From the NCBI GenBank assembly GCA_900543475.1, contig UQRU01000041.1, positions 1-17,335 on the forward strand: a stretch of DNA of 17,335 nucleotides, read 5' to 3'. Both the position numbers and the translations under genes were made by a program. Source of the DNA: an uncultured Eubacteriales bacterium. Its GTDB lineage: Bacteria > Bacillota > Clostridia > Christensenellales > CAG-138. Below are positions 1 through 6,979 of the stretch, one piece after another. Every line of letters begins with the position of its first letter. The stretch's first letter is position 1. Under the pieces are notes generated by a model. That model searched no databases, was not told the origin of the DNA, and saw only the letters and a program-made list of their open reading frames with translations.

Positions 1-59
1 GGGGGGGGGGGGTTTTGGCGGGGCTTCCCGGTAAAAACCGGCCGCCGCCCCCCGCCGCC

Positions 60-818
60 TCAGGTATAGATCCGCACCCGGTCCTCAAATACCCGCTTCA
101 GGGTATCCGCTAGATCCTGGGCCAGCCCGCCGGAAAGGTCATAAACGGTGATCCGCTCCGGCGCCAACCCTACCAACACGCTCATGACCCCATCCCCTGT
201 GCAGCGGGCATAATCGATGCGGCTATCCTGGTCGTCCGTCATGGTACAGCTGCCGTCTGGATTGAGCACGATGTACACGTCCCGCACCTGGGGGGAACGG
301 AGCTGCACAAAGGCGGAGAGCACATGCATCAGCTCCCAATATTCCTCATGAAGCAGCAATTCCTCCGCCGCCCGCATGACGCAGATCTCCCACTCCCGTA
401 ATACATCCTGCATGCGAAAGCGCATAAACCCTTCCAAATTCAGGTGCTTTTCTTCCGCGTAAAATCCCATTAACTCCCGTAGGATAGCGTCTGCGCCAGC
501 GTTTTGGGGGCACGCCCTGGAAAGCTTTACCGCTTCGGGCAAGATCCTGCGTTTTTCCTCCAGCCCTAAGGGCAGGTCATTTACCATGCGGGCCAATTCA
601 AAATGCGCCAGATCCCACAATAACATCCCCTGTAAAACCCGACACCACCGTTCTAGATCTCCCGCTTGTTCAATGGAAAACTGTATATGATCCTTCCCCG
701 CTTCCAGCTGTTGCAAAATTTCTGCATCCCCCGGATCTATCGCCATCAGCCGGCGTAAGGCCAACTTGCCGATGTCCACTTGATATTCCCGTGTGCCCGC
801 TGAGCACGATTGCGCCAT
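60..818 (-). CDS. ytxC: YtxC-family putative sporulation protein
   Basis: A 252-residue protein I place in the YtxC family of Bacillus and Clostridia, whose molecular role is unknown. The match, from memory, is in the C-terminal half: a segment reading NLEGFMRFRM, an acidic helical stretch, a short LNPDGS strand-turn, an LVGLAPERITVYD segment and a C-terminal VFEDRVRIYT, the order seen in YtxC proteins. No signal peptide or membrane helix is visible, so it is probably cytoplasmic. The frame is open to 938, but I start at the ATG at 816-818: an SD-like GGAAGAAGGAGAAG lies just upstream, and the extra 40 residues are basic and low-complexity. It is a single gene facing the left end. No good terminator is seen before the window ends. 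Family assignment is fairly firm, function is not. Confidence 0.75.
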   Translation of the reverse strand: MAQSCSAGTREYQVDIGKLALRRLMAIDPGDAEILQQLEAGKDHIQFSIEQAGDLERWCRVLQGMLLWDLAHFELARMVNDLPLGLEEKRRILPEAVKLSRACPQNAGADAILRELMGFYAEEKHLNLEGFMRFRMQDVLREWEICVMRAAEELLLHEEYWELMHVLSAFVQLRSPQVRDVYIVLNPDGSCTMTDDQDSRIDYARCTGDGVMSVLVGLAPERITVYDLSGGLAQDLADTLKRVFEDRVRIYT

Positions 819-973
819 ACGCTTCTCCTTCTTCCTTACGAGCCGCCCGCTCTGCCGGCGAGTCTCCTTTTTTGCAGGATATGCCGCGGGCCGGGCAGGT
901 GTGTTATCTGCTTTAGTATGCCATTGGTTCATGCCCATATTTCAAAGAAAAATTTCCCACGCAGTTTCGGCAG

Positions 974-1012
974 TTTGTCTTGATTGTTATACTATAAACA
1001 ATTCTTGACAAA
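974..1012. promoter_or_regulatory. Operator-like hyphenated palindrome
   Basis: Two arms face each other around an A/T-rich centre (989-996). TTTGTC (974-979) and ATTGTT (983-988) on the left mirror AACAAT (997-1002) and GACAAA (1007-1012) on the right, with 3-4 unmatched bases inside each arm. The right arm contains the -35 box (1005-1010) of the plus-strand promoter, and the whole site lies upstream of the minus-strand ytxC gene. This is the layout of a repressor site in a divergent control region. The protein that would bind it is not identifiable here. Confidence 0.5.
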
Positions 1013-1033
1013 ATGTGTCCCTGCCGGTATACT
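1005..1033 (+). promoter_or_regulatory. Sigma-A promoter of candidate small RNA
   Basis: TTGACA at 1005-1010, a 17-bp spacer and TATACT at 1028-1033 form a near-consensus housekeeping promoter on the plus strand. The expected start is about 1040. No plus-strand gene with a ribosome binding site follows before the terminator at 1111-1148. Confidence 0.75.
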
Positions 1034-1039
1034 ATCCCT

Positions 1040-1148
1040 ATTCTTGTTTATGCTGCTTGGGTTTGAGCTTTTGCAGGTAGTTTAACCCCAAAATGTATGA
1101 TTTTCCCCTTTGTCCGTCCTTTGTTTATCTTAGGGCGGGCATTTTTTT
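1040..1148 (+). ncRNA. Candidate small RNA of about 108 nt
   Basis: A near-consensus promoter and an intrinsic terminator enclose about 108 nt with no credible ORF; the only ATG ORF inside has 11 codons and no SD. Within it, TTGGGTT near 1057 can pair with AACCCCAA near 1084 (one bulged C), giving a 5' stem before the terminator hairpin. I do not recognise it as 6S RNA, SRP RNA, tmRNA, RNase P RNA or a riboswitch I know, and the neighbouring gene (M20 amidohydrolase) is on the opposite strand, so it is not that gene's leader. It is an inference from promoter and terminator only. Confidence 0.5.
1111..1148 (+). terminator. Intrinsic terminator of candidate small RNA
   Basis: T1111 plus GTCCGTCC (1112-1119) pairs with GGGCGGGC (1133-1140) plus A1141, a 9-bp stem with two G-U pairs and a 13-nt loop, followed by seven T (1142-1148). 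The T tract is on the plus strand, so it ends transcripts from the promoter at 1005-1033. Confidence 0.65.
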
Positions 1149-1204
1149 GCGGTGCTCCTTAGCGTCCTGTTTTCCCAGGCAGGGTCTTGGTTTGGCAGGA
1201 TCGT

Positions 1205-1251
1205 AACAATAACAAAAGCGGCATGTAGGCGGATTCGCCCCATAGCCGCTT
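1205..1251 (-). terminator. Terminator of the M20 amidohydrolase gene
   Basis: AAGCGGC (1216-1222) pairs with GCCGCTT (1245-1251), with an inner TG/CA pair and a GGCG (1228-1231)/CGCC (1236-1239) stem closed by a 4-nt loop. Read on the minus strand, the hairpin is followed by TTTTGTTATTGTT. It lies about 30 bp past the stop codon of the gene ending at 1284. Confidence 0.6.
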
Positions 1252-1283
1252 CTCTTGTGCCAGGCAAAAAGGAAAGGCGTGGA

Positions 1284-2444
1284 TCAAGCTTTTTTACGCC
1301 ACAAACCGATCAGCCGAGCATACAGCTCCACCCCTAGCAAAAGATTTTCCTCATCAAAATCGAATTTACAATTATGAAGGGGCTGCTGGTTTTTCCCGCC
1401 CTGTATCCCCAGGAATACAAACAACCCTGGGATGCTTTGCTGGTAATAAGCGAAATCCTCCGCCGCCATCACAGGCTCCACCAGTTCAACATCTTCCATG
1501 CTATCCAGGTAGGTATAAAAATCCTCCACCAGGGGTCTGGGATTATTGACGCAGGGATAGTGCATCAACTCTTTGAACTCAAACTTTGCGCCAGTGGCCA
1601 TAGACAGCCCCTGTACCATGGAACCCACCCGCTGCCGCAGCTGGTCGTATACCGCTGGGCTAAATACCCGCAAGGTTCCGCTAAGCTTCACTTCGTCGGC
1701 AATGACGTTATGGGCCACCCCGCCTTGGATCTTTCCGATGGTCAGCAGCACGTCCTGATGGGGGTCCACATTGCGGGTGATGGCGGTCTGCAAAACCGTG
1801 ATCAGTTCCGCTGCGCATACGATGGCATCCACTCCCATTTGCGGGCTGGCGCCATGGGCGCTTTTCCCGTGGACCAGCATATCAAACTCGCAGGTCTGGG
1901 CCATCATGGGGCCCCAACGCACCCCCACCTTGCCGGCTGTAACCGTTGGCCATACATGCATCCCATAGATCCGATCCACGTGGGGATGTTCCAGCGCGCC
2001 CTCCTGGATCATGATGCGGGCGCCGCCTTTTCCTTCCTCAGCCGGCTGAAATAGCAATACTACATTCTTGGCCAACTTTTCCCGGTTGGCTTGTATCAAC
2101 CTTGCCGCCAACAGCAGCATGGTCATATGCCCGTCATGGCCGCAACCGTGCATGCTGCCTGGATGGGTGGAAGCATAGGGCGCCTCCGTTAGCTCGCTGG
2201 TGGGGATCCCATCCATATCCGCCCGCAGCGCAATGGTCTCCTGGGCCCCCGGCGCCAGAAAAACCGCCTTGATGCCGGTCGTCGCCAAGGTTTCCAGCCG
2301 GTCCGGCTCGCAGGCCTTCAGCTGTTCCATAACAAAGGCATGGGTCTTAAACAGATCAAATCCAGTTTCCGGGATCCTATGGAGCGCCTGACGAAGCTGG
2401 ATGCAATCCTGTAATAGGGCTTGCACCTGGGGATGCAATTGCAT
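1284..2444 (-). CDS. M20-family amidohydrolase (hippurate / N-acyl amino acid hydrolase type)
   Basis: A 386-residue cytoplasmic metallopeptidase-like hydrolase of the M20D subfamily, which removes acyl groups from N-acyl amino acids or similar amides and uses a two-metal site. The normal landmarks are all present: HRIPE (22-26), ALRADMDGIP (72-81), HGCGHDGHM (99-107, with the metal-binding Cys101), the catalytic Glu pair in QPAEEG (134-139), the metal ligand in GMHVWP (161-166), and a C-terminal LHN segment. The inserted dimerisation domain begins near residue 185. Length is normal for the family. The ATG start has GAGG about 12 nt upstream, rather far. The gene stands alone between the cell-wall protein gene and its own terminator. 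Exact substrate cannot be read from sequence; hippurate, indole-acetyl amino acids and acetyl-diaminopimelate are all used within the family. Confidence 0.9.
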   Translation of the reverse strand: MQLHPQVQALLQDCIQLRQALHRIPETGFDLFKTHAFVMEQLKACEPDRLETLATTGIKAVFLAPGAQETIALRADMDGIPTSELTEAPYASTHPGSMHGCGHDGHMTMLLLAARLIQANREKLAKNVVLLFQPAEEGKGGARIMIQEGALEHPHVDRIYGMHVWPTVTAGKVGVRWGPMMAQTCEFDMLVHGKSAHGASPQMGVDAIVCAAELITVLQTAITRNVDPHQDVLLTIGKIQGGVAHNVIADEVKLSGTLRVFSPAVYDQLRQRVGSMVQGLSMATGAKFEFKELMHYPCVNNPRPLVEDFYTYLDSMEDVELVEPVMAAEDFAYYQQSIPGLFVFLGIQGGKNQQPLHNCKFDFDEENLLLGVELYARLIGLWRKKA

Positions 2445-2637
2445 AAAATTAAAAAACCTCTCTTCCTGACCGCCGGCTTACATGGGCATGGACGCTATAG
2501 AGACGATGGCTTTCGGGTAGAATTGGGAACGTCCCTGCTCGCATACCGGGCATTAGCCCGCCTGCTGCTAGGACAGCCTCCTGCCAATATGGGGCGTTCA
2601 TCTGATAGACCTAGCTTAACACATGCCAAGGCGCTTT

Positions 2638-3954
2638 TCAATGGTCCCTGCCGGATTTCCTGTATTCCTGCCGCTTAGGCCGGATCCCGCCCCCGGCCAT
2701 AAGGCCAGACAGGCTTCCCGCTGCCAGCAACGCGGGAAGGGCCCAGGAGCCTCCTTGGCCAGTCTTTGGCAAAAAAAGCTGCCTATCTACTGGCTCCCCT
2801 TCTCCCTGGGGTATGGGTATGGAAGGTACCGCCTGGCCTGCATCTATTGCCATGGAGTTGCCAGGCTGTTGGCCATCATCCAGCCCATTGGGTCTGATCA
2901 CATCCTGGTCCCCCTGGTAGACAGGAGGCGTGGTCCCCAAAACATACCAGCCATCCGTATCCCTCGTCGCATATAAGCCAGGGGAAAGCCATTCCTCCTT
3001 CGGCGCCTCCCGGTATCGTCCGCCCTGCAACAGCAGCCCGTCGCCGCCTACCACTTTGCCATCCAACCGGACCTGCGCCCCCTCCAAAATGGTCAATGTT
3101 CCGCCATCCAACTTGAGCGCTGTGTCTCCTGTAAGGGTCCCATCCCCGCACAGTTCCACCTCCCATCCGGGCGCGGCGTATATTTCTATCGCCACGCCCG
3201 CAGGCTCCATTGCTTGAACAGCGGCATCCTCCAAATACAGCACGCTTTTTTCCCCTGGGGCAACCTCCTGCCCAGTAGGCCCTGTGTGCAAAAGCAGGCC
3301 GCCCAGCTTCCCTTGGATCTGGATATCCCCATCCATTGCCAGACTGCCGGCCAGTTTCTCCACCGCAAATCCCGCGTCCCTTCCAATTAATTGGCCGCCG
3401 TCTAATTCTAGCACCTGGTCTGAATGATCCCGTAAGGCAACGGCGCCTTCCACCTGTATCTTTCCGCCATATTCCTGAATGGACACTTTGCCCGTTTCAT
3501 TTACAATGGCGACTCCTCCAGGCCCTAACGCCTGGTATATCCCGCTTTGTATGGTTAAGCCCCGTTGGGAATTGACCAAAATGCCCTGCTTTGTTCCCTG
3601 GATGCCGCCCCCAGCTACCCCGCTCTTTAGAGTCATGGCGCCATATCCCGTGTGGGTCAATGCCGTATCCTCTGTCCCAGTTAACATGTGCCCGTTTAGA
3701 TCCAAAGTGATCGAATACATCCCCCTGTATTCCACAGACTCCTGAAGGGATTCCTGCAAGGTGATCTGGGCAAAATTATTGGCCACCTGGTCCAAGGCTT
3801 CCTGCAACGTTGCATAATAGGTTTCCTGGGCCTGGGGCCCCATACCCTGCTGTAACCGGACGGCTTTTCCGTTTATGGCCCTGGCGTTGCTCCCGGCCAA
3901 TACGATAAGCCAGCATACGCACAATCCTACGGTAATGGAAACACCCTTACGCAA
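2638..3954 (-). CDS. LPXTG-anchored surface protein, beta-helix-like
   Basis: A 438-residue exported protein. Residues 1-27 form a signal peptide (basic MRKG, hydrophobic core, ARA cleavage motif). The C terminus is a complete sortase signal: LPKTG (395-399), a hydrophobic segment and a basic tail (RPKRQEYRK), so it should be linked to the cell wall. The body is Gly-rich with many short strands such as LTIQSGIY, VSIQEYGGKIQV and LELDGGQLIG, typical of a right-handed parallel beta-helix. That fold occurs in pectate lyase-like proteins and adhesins; I see no catalytic signature. The start is TTG: the frame has no nearby ATG and an SD-like AAAGGGGCG lies about 9 nt upstream. No sortase gene is in the window. 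Upstream DNA is A/T-rich with twin direct repeats. Function beyond surface display is unknown. Confidence 0.8.
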   Translation of the reverse strand: MRKGVSITVGLCVCWLIVLAGSNARAINGKAVRLQQGMGPQAQETYYATLQEALDQVANNFAQITLQESLQESVEYRGMYSITLDLNGHMLTGTEDTALTHTGYGAMTLKSGVAGGGIQGTKQGILVNSQRGLTIQSGIYQALGPGGVAIVNETGKVSIQEYGGKIQVEGAVALRDHSDQVLELDGGQLIGRDAGFAVEKLAGSLAMDGDIQIQGKLGGLLLHTGPTGQEVAPGEKSVLYLEDAAVQAMEPAGVAIEIYAAPGWEVELCGDGTLTGDTALKLDGGTLTILEGAQVRLDGKVVGGDGLLLQGGRYREAPKEEWLSPGLYATRDTDGWYVLGTTPPVYQGDQDVIRPNGLDDGQQPGNSMAIDAGQAVPSIPIPQGEGEPVDRQLFLPKTGQGGSWALPALLAAGSLSGLMAGGGIRPKRQEYRKSGRDH

Positions 3955-3990
3955 AAAAATCGCCCCTTTTTCATATTAAAATAATTTATT

Positions 3991-4038
3991 GGAATCTGTG
4001 TTCTATAATTTTTCTCAGATATGGAAATTGTGTTCTAT
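3991..4038. repeat. Twin 16-bp direct repeats upstream of the cell-wall protein gene
   Basis: GGAATCTGTGTTCTAT (3991-4006) and GGAAATTGTGTTCTAT (4023-4038) match at 14 of 16 bases and start 32 bp apart, close to three helical turns. They lie in the A/T-rich region upstream of the TTG start at 3954. Same-face tandem sites suggest an activator or repressor; I could not place -35 and -10 boxes with confidence relative to them. Confidence 0.45.
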
Positions 4039-4087
4039 TTGAGTATAAATAATATAAAAAATTCGTCTGGCAATGAAATCGTATCAT

Positions 4088-4120
4088 AAAAAAAGAGAAA
4101 TTGCAACGAAGCAATTCCTC
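4088..4120 (-). terminator. Intrinsic terminator of the DUF5685/J-domain operon
   Basis: On the minus strand GAGGAATTGC and GCAATTTCTC form a stem (one mismatch) around a 6-nt TTCGTT loop (hairpin 4095-4120), followed by seven T. It lies about 25 bp past the J-domain gene stop and separates it from the cell-wall protein gene. Confidence 0.85.
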
Positions 4121-4145
4121 AAACGACGATTATGCTTAGAATTTG

Positions 4146-4766
4146 TCAGCACCAACAGCAGCAAGGCACGCCGAAGCTGCTAAAGCACATGGCGCCTGCG
4201 CAAATATCGCAAGGGCTACAATTGGACTGATATGCGCCGGCCTGTCTAGCATAGGGATTACCCGTATGGCGGATGGTATTATAGGCGCTGGCGTATTCTG
4301 CGTTGCCAGGCTCCTGCTGATAGGCGATGGTCAAGTATTCCCGCGCCTTGTCGAACCAGCCTTGCCTTAAATAGATAATGCCATAAAGATAATACCATTC
4401 CGCATTACGGATAGAGATATTATCCAGCACAGCCTTGGCAGCCTGAAGGTTGTTCTGCCCCAGGAACGCCCGGGCTCTTGCAAATTCCGTGGCATTGGGC
4501 CCGGCATAAGCGCTGCCGGCGCCGCTATAGCCTCCCCCATACCCTTGGCCGCTGCCCGGGCCCCGGTTTGCGCTGCCGCTGGATTTTTTGGTGAGGAATT
4601 CGTACGCCTCGTTGATCTCCACCAGCTTTTCATTGGCCACGGCTTTTAGATCCGGATCTGTATACCGGTCCGGATGGTATTTTTTCACCAACTGCAAGTA
4701 GGCTGCCCGGATCTCCTCTTGGGTGGCATTTTCGTTTACGCCCAGAACTTTATAGGGATTGTTCAT
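4146..4766 (-). CDS. J-domain protein with TPR-like middle and Cys-rich tail
   Basis: A 206-residue co-chaperone-type protein. Residues 3-65 are a J domain with the essential HPD at 31-33 (KKYHPDRY), which in this family stimulates Hsp70 ATPase. A Gly/Ser/Tyr-rich linker (about 66-92) leads to a helical segment (95-165) resembling tetratricopeptide repeats (LYGIIYLRQGWFDKAREYL). The tail (183-206) packs eight cysteines, ending CCCWC. It lacks the CxxCxGxG zinc repeats of true DnaJ, so it is a type III J protein. Its ATG overlaps the 3' end of the DUF5685 gene by 17 bp, with GGAGG (4773-4777) six bases upstream, indicating coupled translation; a terminator follows. I recall similar J-domain/DUF5685 pairs in Clostridia. 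The tail may bind metal or be lipidated; that is inference. Confidence 0.85.
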   Translation of the reverse strand: MNNPYKVLGVNENATQEEIRAAYLQLVKKYHPDRYTDPDLKAVANEKLVEINEAYEFLTKKSSGSANRGPGSGQGYGGGYSGAGSAYAGPNATEFARARAFLGQNNLQAAKAVLDNISIRNAEWYYLYGIIYLRQGWFDKAREYLTIAYQQEPGNAEYASAYNTIRHTGNPYARQAGAYQSNCSPCDICAGAMCFSSFGVPCCCWC

Positions 4767-5580
4767 CCTTATCCTCCAAAATGCGCCGGGTATTCCCCGG
4801 GCATCCTACATATATAATATTATCCAACAGCCCCTTGTGCAAGTCTATGCCCAGCAATTCATAGGCATCCGTGGCCTCGTTTAGGGACAAATGCAGCAAG
4901 AACGCCGCCTGCTCCCGGCTTGCGCCTGCCGCCAGAAAGGGATTGTACGCGCCCTTCTCCCGGTCCTTATGCCGGTCATCCCAGGCGTCTATCAAATACA
5001 CCCACCGGCCAAGATGATATAGCACATGGGGCATCACCCGTCCGCTGCTACCAGTAAGGGGGGCGGCCCGCCCCACTGCCCGCATCATACGGGCAAAGGC
5101 ATCTGCCGGGGCATCCAGCTCCTTGCAATTTTCCTTTTCCAGCGCCGTCAATTCCCGAATCCCTGCCTCCACCGCCTGGGCCAGCTCCGGGGCGCGCTGC
5201 TCTGCCCGTCGCGCATATCCCCGCCACGCCATACGGCCCAGACCTGCAAGGGGCTTTCTTTCGTCCTGCCAATCGTCCTGCATCTTATACCAGGCAAGCA
5301 ACACGTTCAGATCCGCCCCATAGGCCACCGGCCAACAAGGAGAGGCCATAGGGCGCTTCGGGGTAGGCTTGTAAGGGCACCGGGCCATGTCCCACCCTCC
5401 TAAGCCGCTGGCGCCAGAAAGCAGCAAGGCGATAAACGCGCAATCATAGCTCAAGCCCAATCGGGCTGTTTGGCCATAACGATGCCCCAGCTCCCTACAT
5501 AGGCCGCAATACCACGCCTTATATTCCTTTTCCTCCCGGATCCGCAATTCCGGCCGGCAGGGAGCGATATATCCAAACAT
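4750..5580 (-). CDS. DUF5685 family protein
   Basis: A 276-residue protein of unknown function. The N terminus MFGYIAPCRPELRIREE, followed by a YCGLCRELGHRYG motif and LSYDCAFIALLL, is what I know as the start of DUF5685 proteins of Clostridia. CxxC-type cysteines near residues 25-28 and further Cys in RCPYKPTPK and near SPCWPVAYG suggest a metal site. The middle is helical (LAWYKMQDDWQDE), and YLIDAWDDRHKDREKGAYNPF resembles the Asp-rich helices of isoprenoid-synthase-like folds, a loose likeness only. No signal peptide. It is the first gene of a two-gene operon with the J-domain protein, so the two probably act together. A promoter lies at 5615-5642. The SD is weak: GGAG only three bases from the ATG, or AGGG nine bases away. 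Confidence 0.8.
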   Translation of the reverse strand: MFGYIAPCRPELRIREEKEYKAWYCGLCRELGHRYGQTARLGLSYDCAFIALLLSGASGLGGWDMARCPYKPTPKRPMASPCWPVAYGADLNVLLAWYKMQDDWQDERKPLAGLGRMAWRGYARRAEQRAPELAQAVEAGIRELTALEKENCKELDAPADAFARMMRAVGRAAPLTGSSGRVMPHVLYHLGRWVYLIDAWDDRHKDREKGAYNPFLAAGASREQAAFLLHLSLNEATDAYELLGIDLHKGLLDNIIYVGCPGNTRRILEDKDEQSL

Positions 5581-5614
5581 GTTCTCCAGCCCTGTTTCTC
5601 ATTCTTTCAGGATT

Positions 5615-5642
5615 ATTGTACCATTTTTCTAGCATTGTACAA
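5615..5642 (-). promoter_or_regulatory. Promoter of the DUF5685/J-domain operon
   Basis: On the minus strand TTGTAC (5637-5642), a 16-bp spacer and TACAAT (5615-5620) preceded by TG form a plausible sigma-A promoter. The -35 lies inside a perfect 12-bp palindrome CATTGTACAATG (5633-5644), and the -10 overlaps a similar ATTGTACCAT, so regulator binding here is possible. Confidence 0.6.
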
Positions 5643-5692
5643 TGATTTTTTGGCAGTCATGTGTTATTTGTGCTACGAAATTGAAAAGCGGT

Positions 5693-5721
5693 TTGAAATG
5701 CGCCCGTATATCTGCTATAAT
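5693..5721 (+). promoter_or_regulatory. Sigma-A promoter of the nucleoside uptake operon
   Basis: TTGAAA (5693-5698), a 17-bp spacer and TATAAT (5716-5721) with an extended -10 TGC. The predicted start is about 5728. It is one of the strongest promoters in the window, as expected for an abundant binding lipoprotein. Confidence 0.85.
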
Positions 5722-5734
5722 TTGTAATATATCA

Positions 5735-5764
5735 TGCCGCGTTATGCGCGGCAAAATAAGGAGG
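5735..5764 (+). promoter_or_regulatory. 5' stem-loop and SD of the binding-protein mRNA
   Basis: TGCCGCG (5735-5741) and CGCGGCA (5747-5753) form a perfect 7-bp stem with a 5-nt loop close to the predicted mRNA 5' end. AAGGAGG (5758-5764) follows, seven bases before the ATG. The hairpin leaves the SD free, so it may protect the 5' end rather than repress translation. I do not recognise a riboswitch in so short a leader. Confidence 0.6.
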
Positions 5765-5771
5765 AAAGAAT

Positions 5772-6944
5772 ATGAAGAAATTTCTTGCGATCTTCCTGGC
5801 GCTGATTTTTGCGCTCTCCATGGTGGCCTGCGCCCAACAGACCCCTGCCGAGGAGGCGCCTGCGGAAGAAGCGCCCGCTGAAGAAGCGCCCGCTGAAGAA
5901 ACCCCTGCTGAGGAGGCTGAAGAGGCCCCTGCCGAGGAGGCGCCTGCGGATGGCACCTACGAGATCGCCCTGGTCACCGATATCGGTAACATCGACGACA
6001 AGTCCTTCAACCAGGGTTCCTGGGAAGGCGTCGTAGAGTATGCCGAGGCCAATGGTAAGACCTACAACTACTATCGTCCCTCCGAGGACAGCGATGAGGC
6101 CCGTATCGAGTCCATCGAGACCGCTATCGACAAGGGTGCCAAGGTCGTGGTCATGCCTGGTTACCTGTTTGGGCCCGCTGTACAGACCGTGCAGGCTGAG
6201 TATCCGGATGTAATGTTCCTGGGCATCGACATGGGCCTGGGCGATGTGCCCGAACCCACCGCCAATGTTTCCCTGATCACCTATCAGGAGGAGCAGGCTG
6301 GTTACCTGGCCGGTTATGCCGCCGTGCAGGACGGTTATCGTAAGCTGGGCTTCCTGGGCGGTATCGACGTACCCGCTGTTATCCGCTATGGCTATGGCTT
6401 CCTCCAGGGCGCCAATGCCGCGGCTGTTGAGCTGGGCGTTGTGGACGAAGTGTCCGTGAAGTACTGGTATTCCGGCAGCTTCACCCCCACCGATGAGATC
6501 AAGACCAAGATGAGCGGCTGGTACACCGAGGGTACGGAAGTGGTATTCTCCTGCGGCGGCGGCATCTACCTGTCTGCTGTGGGCGCTGCCCAAGAGGCCA
6601 ATGCCAAGGTCATCGGCGTGGACGTTGACCAGAGCGCCGAATCCGAGCTGATCATCACCTCCGCTATGAAGGAGCTGAAGAACTCCGTGGTCATGGCCCT
6701 GACCGCTTTGTATGACAATGGCGGTACCTGGCCTGCCGAGTATGCCGGCACCGAGCAGAAGCTGGGCGCTGCCCAGGATTGCGTGGGCCTGCCCACTGCC
6801 GAGGGTTCTTGGCGCTTGACCACCTATACCGTGGAGCAGTACAACGAGCTCTTCGCCAAGGTAAAGAGCGGCGAGATCACCATCTCCAGCGACACCGAGA
6901 ACGCGCCTGCGGTGGAGATCGCTGTGGAGTATCAGAACGACTAA
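5772..6944 (+). CDS. BMP-family nucleoside-binding lipoprotein of an ABC transporter
   Basis: A 390-residue substrate-binding lipoprotein of the BMP/PnrA/Med family, which captures nucleosides outside the membrane and hands them to the ABC permeases. Residues 1-19 are a lipoprotein signal peptide ending in SMVA before the lipidated Cys20. A PAEEA repeat linker (24-55) follows, a flexible stalk. The mature domain starts at TYEIALVTDIGNIDDKSFNQ, the family hallmark with conserved Asp, Lys and Phe near the ligand. Later GYLAGYAAV, GFLGGIDVP and VIGVDVDQS match the family's hinge and sugar-binding regions. Length is normal with the added stalk. It is first in the operon, followed by a terminator before the ATPase gene, a common way to overproduce the binding protein. 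B. subtilis NupN is the obvious relative. Exact nucleoside preference is unknown. Confidence 0.93.
   Translation: MKKFLAIFLALIFALSMVACAQQTPAEEAPAEEAPAEEAPAEETPAEEAEEAPAEEAPADGTYEIALVTDIGNIDDKSFNQGSWEGVVEYAEANGKTYNYYRPSEDSDEARIESIETAIDKGAKVVVMPGYLFGPAVQTVQAEYPDVMFLGIDMGLGDVPEPTANVSLITYQEEQAGYLAGYAAVQDGYRKLGFLGGIDVPAVIRYGYGFLQGANAAAVELGVVDEVSVKYWYSGSFTPTDEIKTKMSGWYTEGTEVVFSCGGGIYLSAVGAAQEANAKVIGVDVDQSAESELIITSAMKELKNSVVMALTALYDNGGTWPAEYAGTEQKLGAAQDCVGLPTAEGSWRLTTYTVEQYNELFAKVKSGEITISSDTENAPAVEIAVEYQND
5844..5950 (+). repeat. Tandem 15-bp coding repeats for the PAEEA linker
   Basis: The lipoprotein stalk is built from degenerate 15-bp units coding Pro-Ala-Glu-Glu-Ala. The 23-bp stretches at 5844-5866 and 5928-5950 are identical while the copies between differ at synonymous sites, which points to recent duplication or gene conversion. 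Length variation between strains is likely. Confidence 0.8.
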
Positions 6945-6979
6945 TTACCCTAGATCTGCCTTACTTTAGGCGAATTTGC

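Noticed and set aside
1..43. G run at the window start and a CCGGT-AAAA-ACCGG hairpin after ytxC
   Set aside because: The G run looks like a contig or read end artefact, and the hairpin is only 5 bp with no T tract on the minus strand, so I do not call a terminator.
819..938. N-terminal extension of the YtxC-family frame
   Set aside because: No SD for the upstream ATG, basic low-complexity residues, and a good SD at the internal ATG.
1374..2054. Long plus-strand frame antisense to the amidohydrolase gene
   Set aside because: It mirrors the codon structure of a well-supported M20 gene, has no SD and no recognisable domain.
2445..2637. Terminator for the cell-wall protein gene in the 193-bp gap
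   Set aside because: Only a 5-bp CGGGC-ATTA-GCCCG hairpin (2547-2560) without a T tract is present; I see no gene there either.
5742..6593. 283-codon minus-strand frame opposite the binding lipoprotein gene
   Set aside because: Its repeats are the reverse complement of the PAEEA linker; the plus-strand gene has lipobox, family motifs, promoter and SD.
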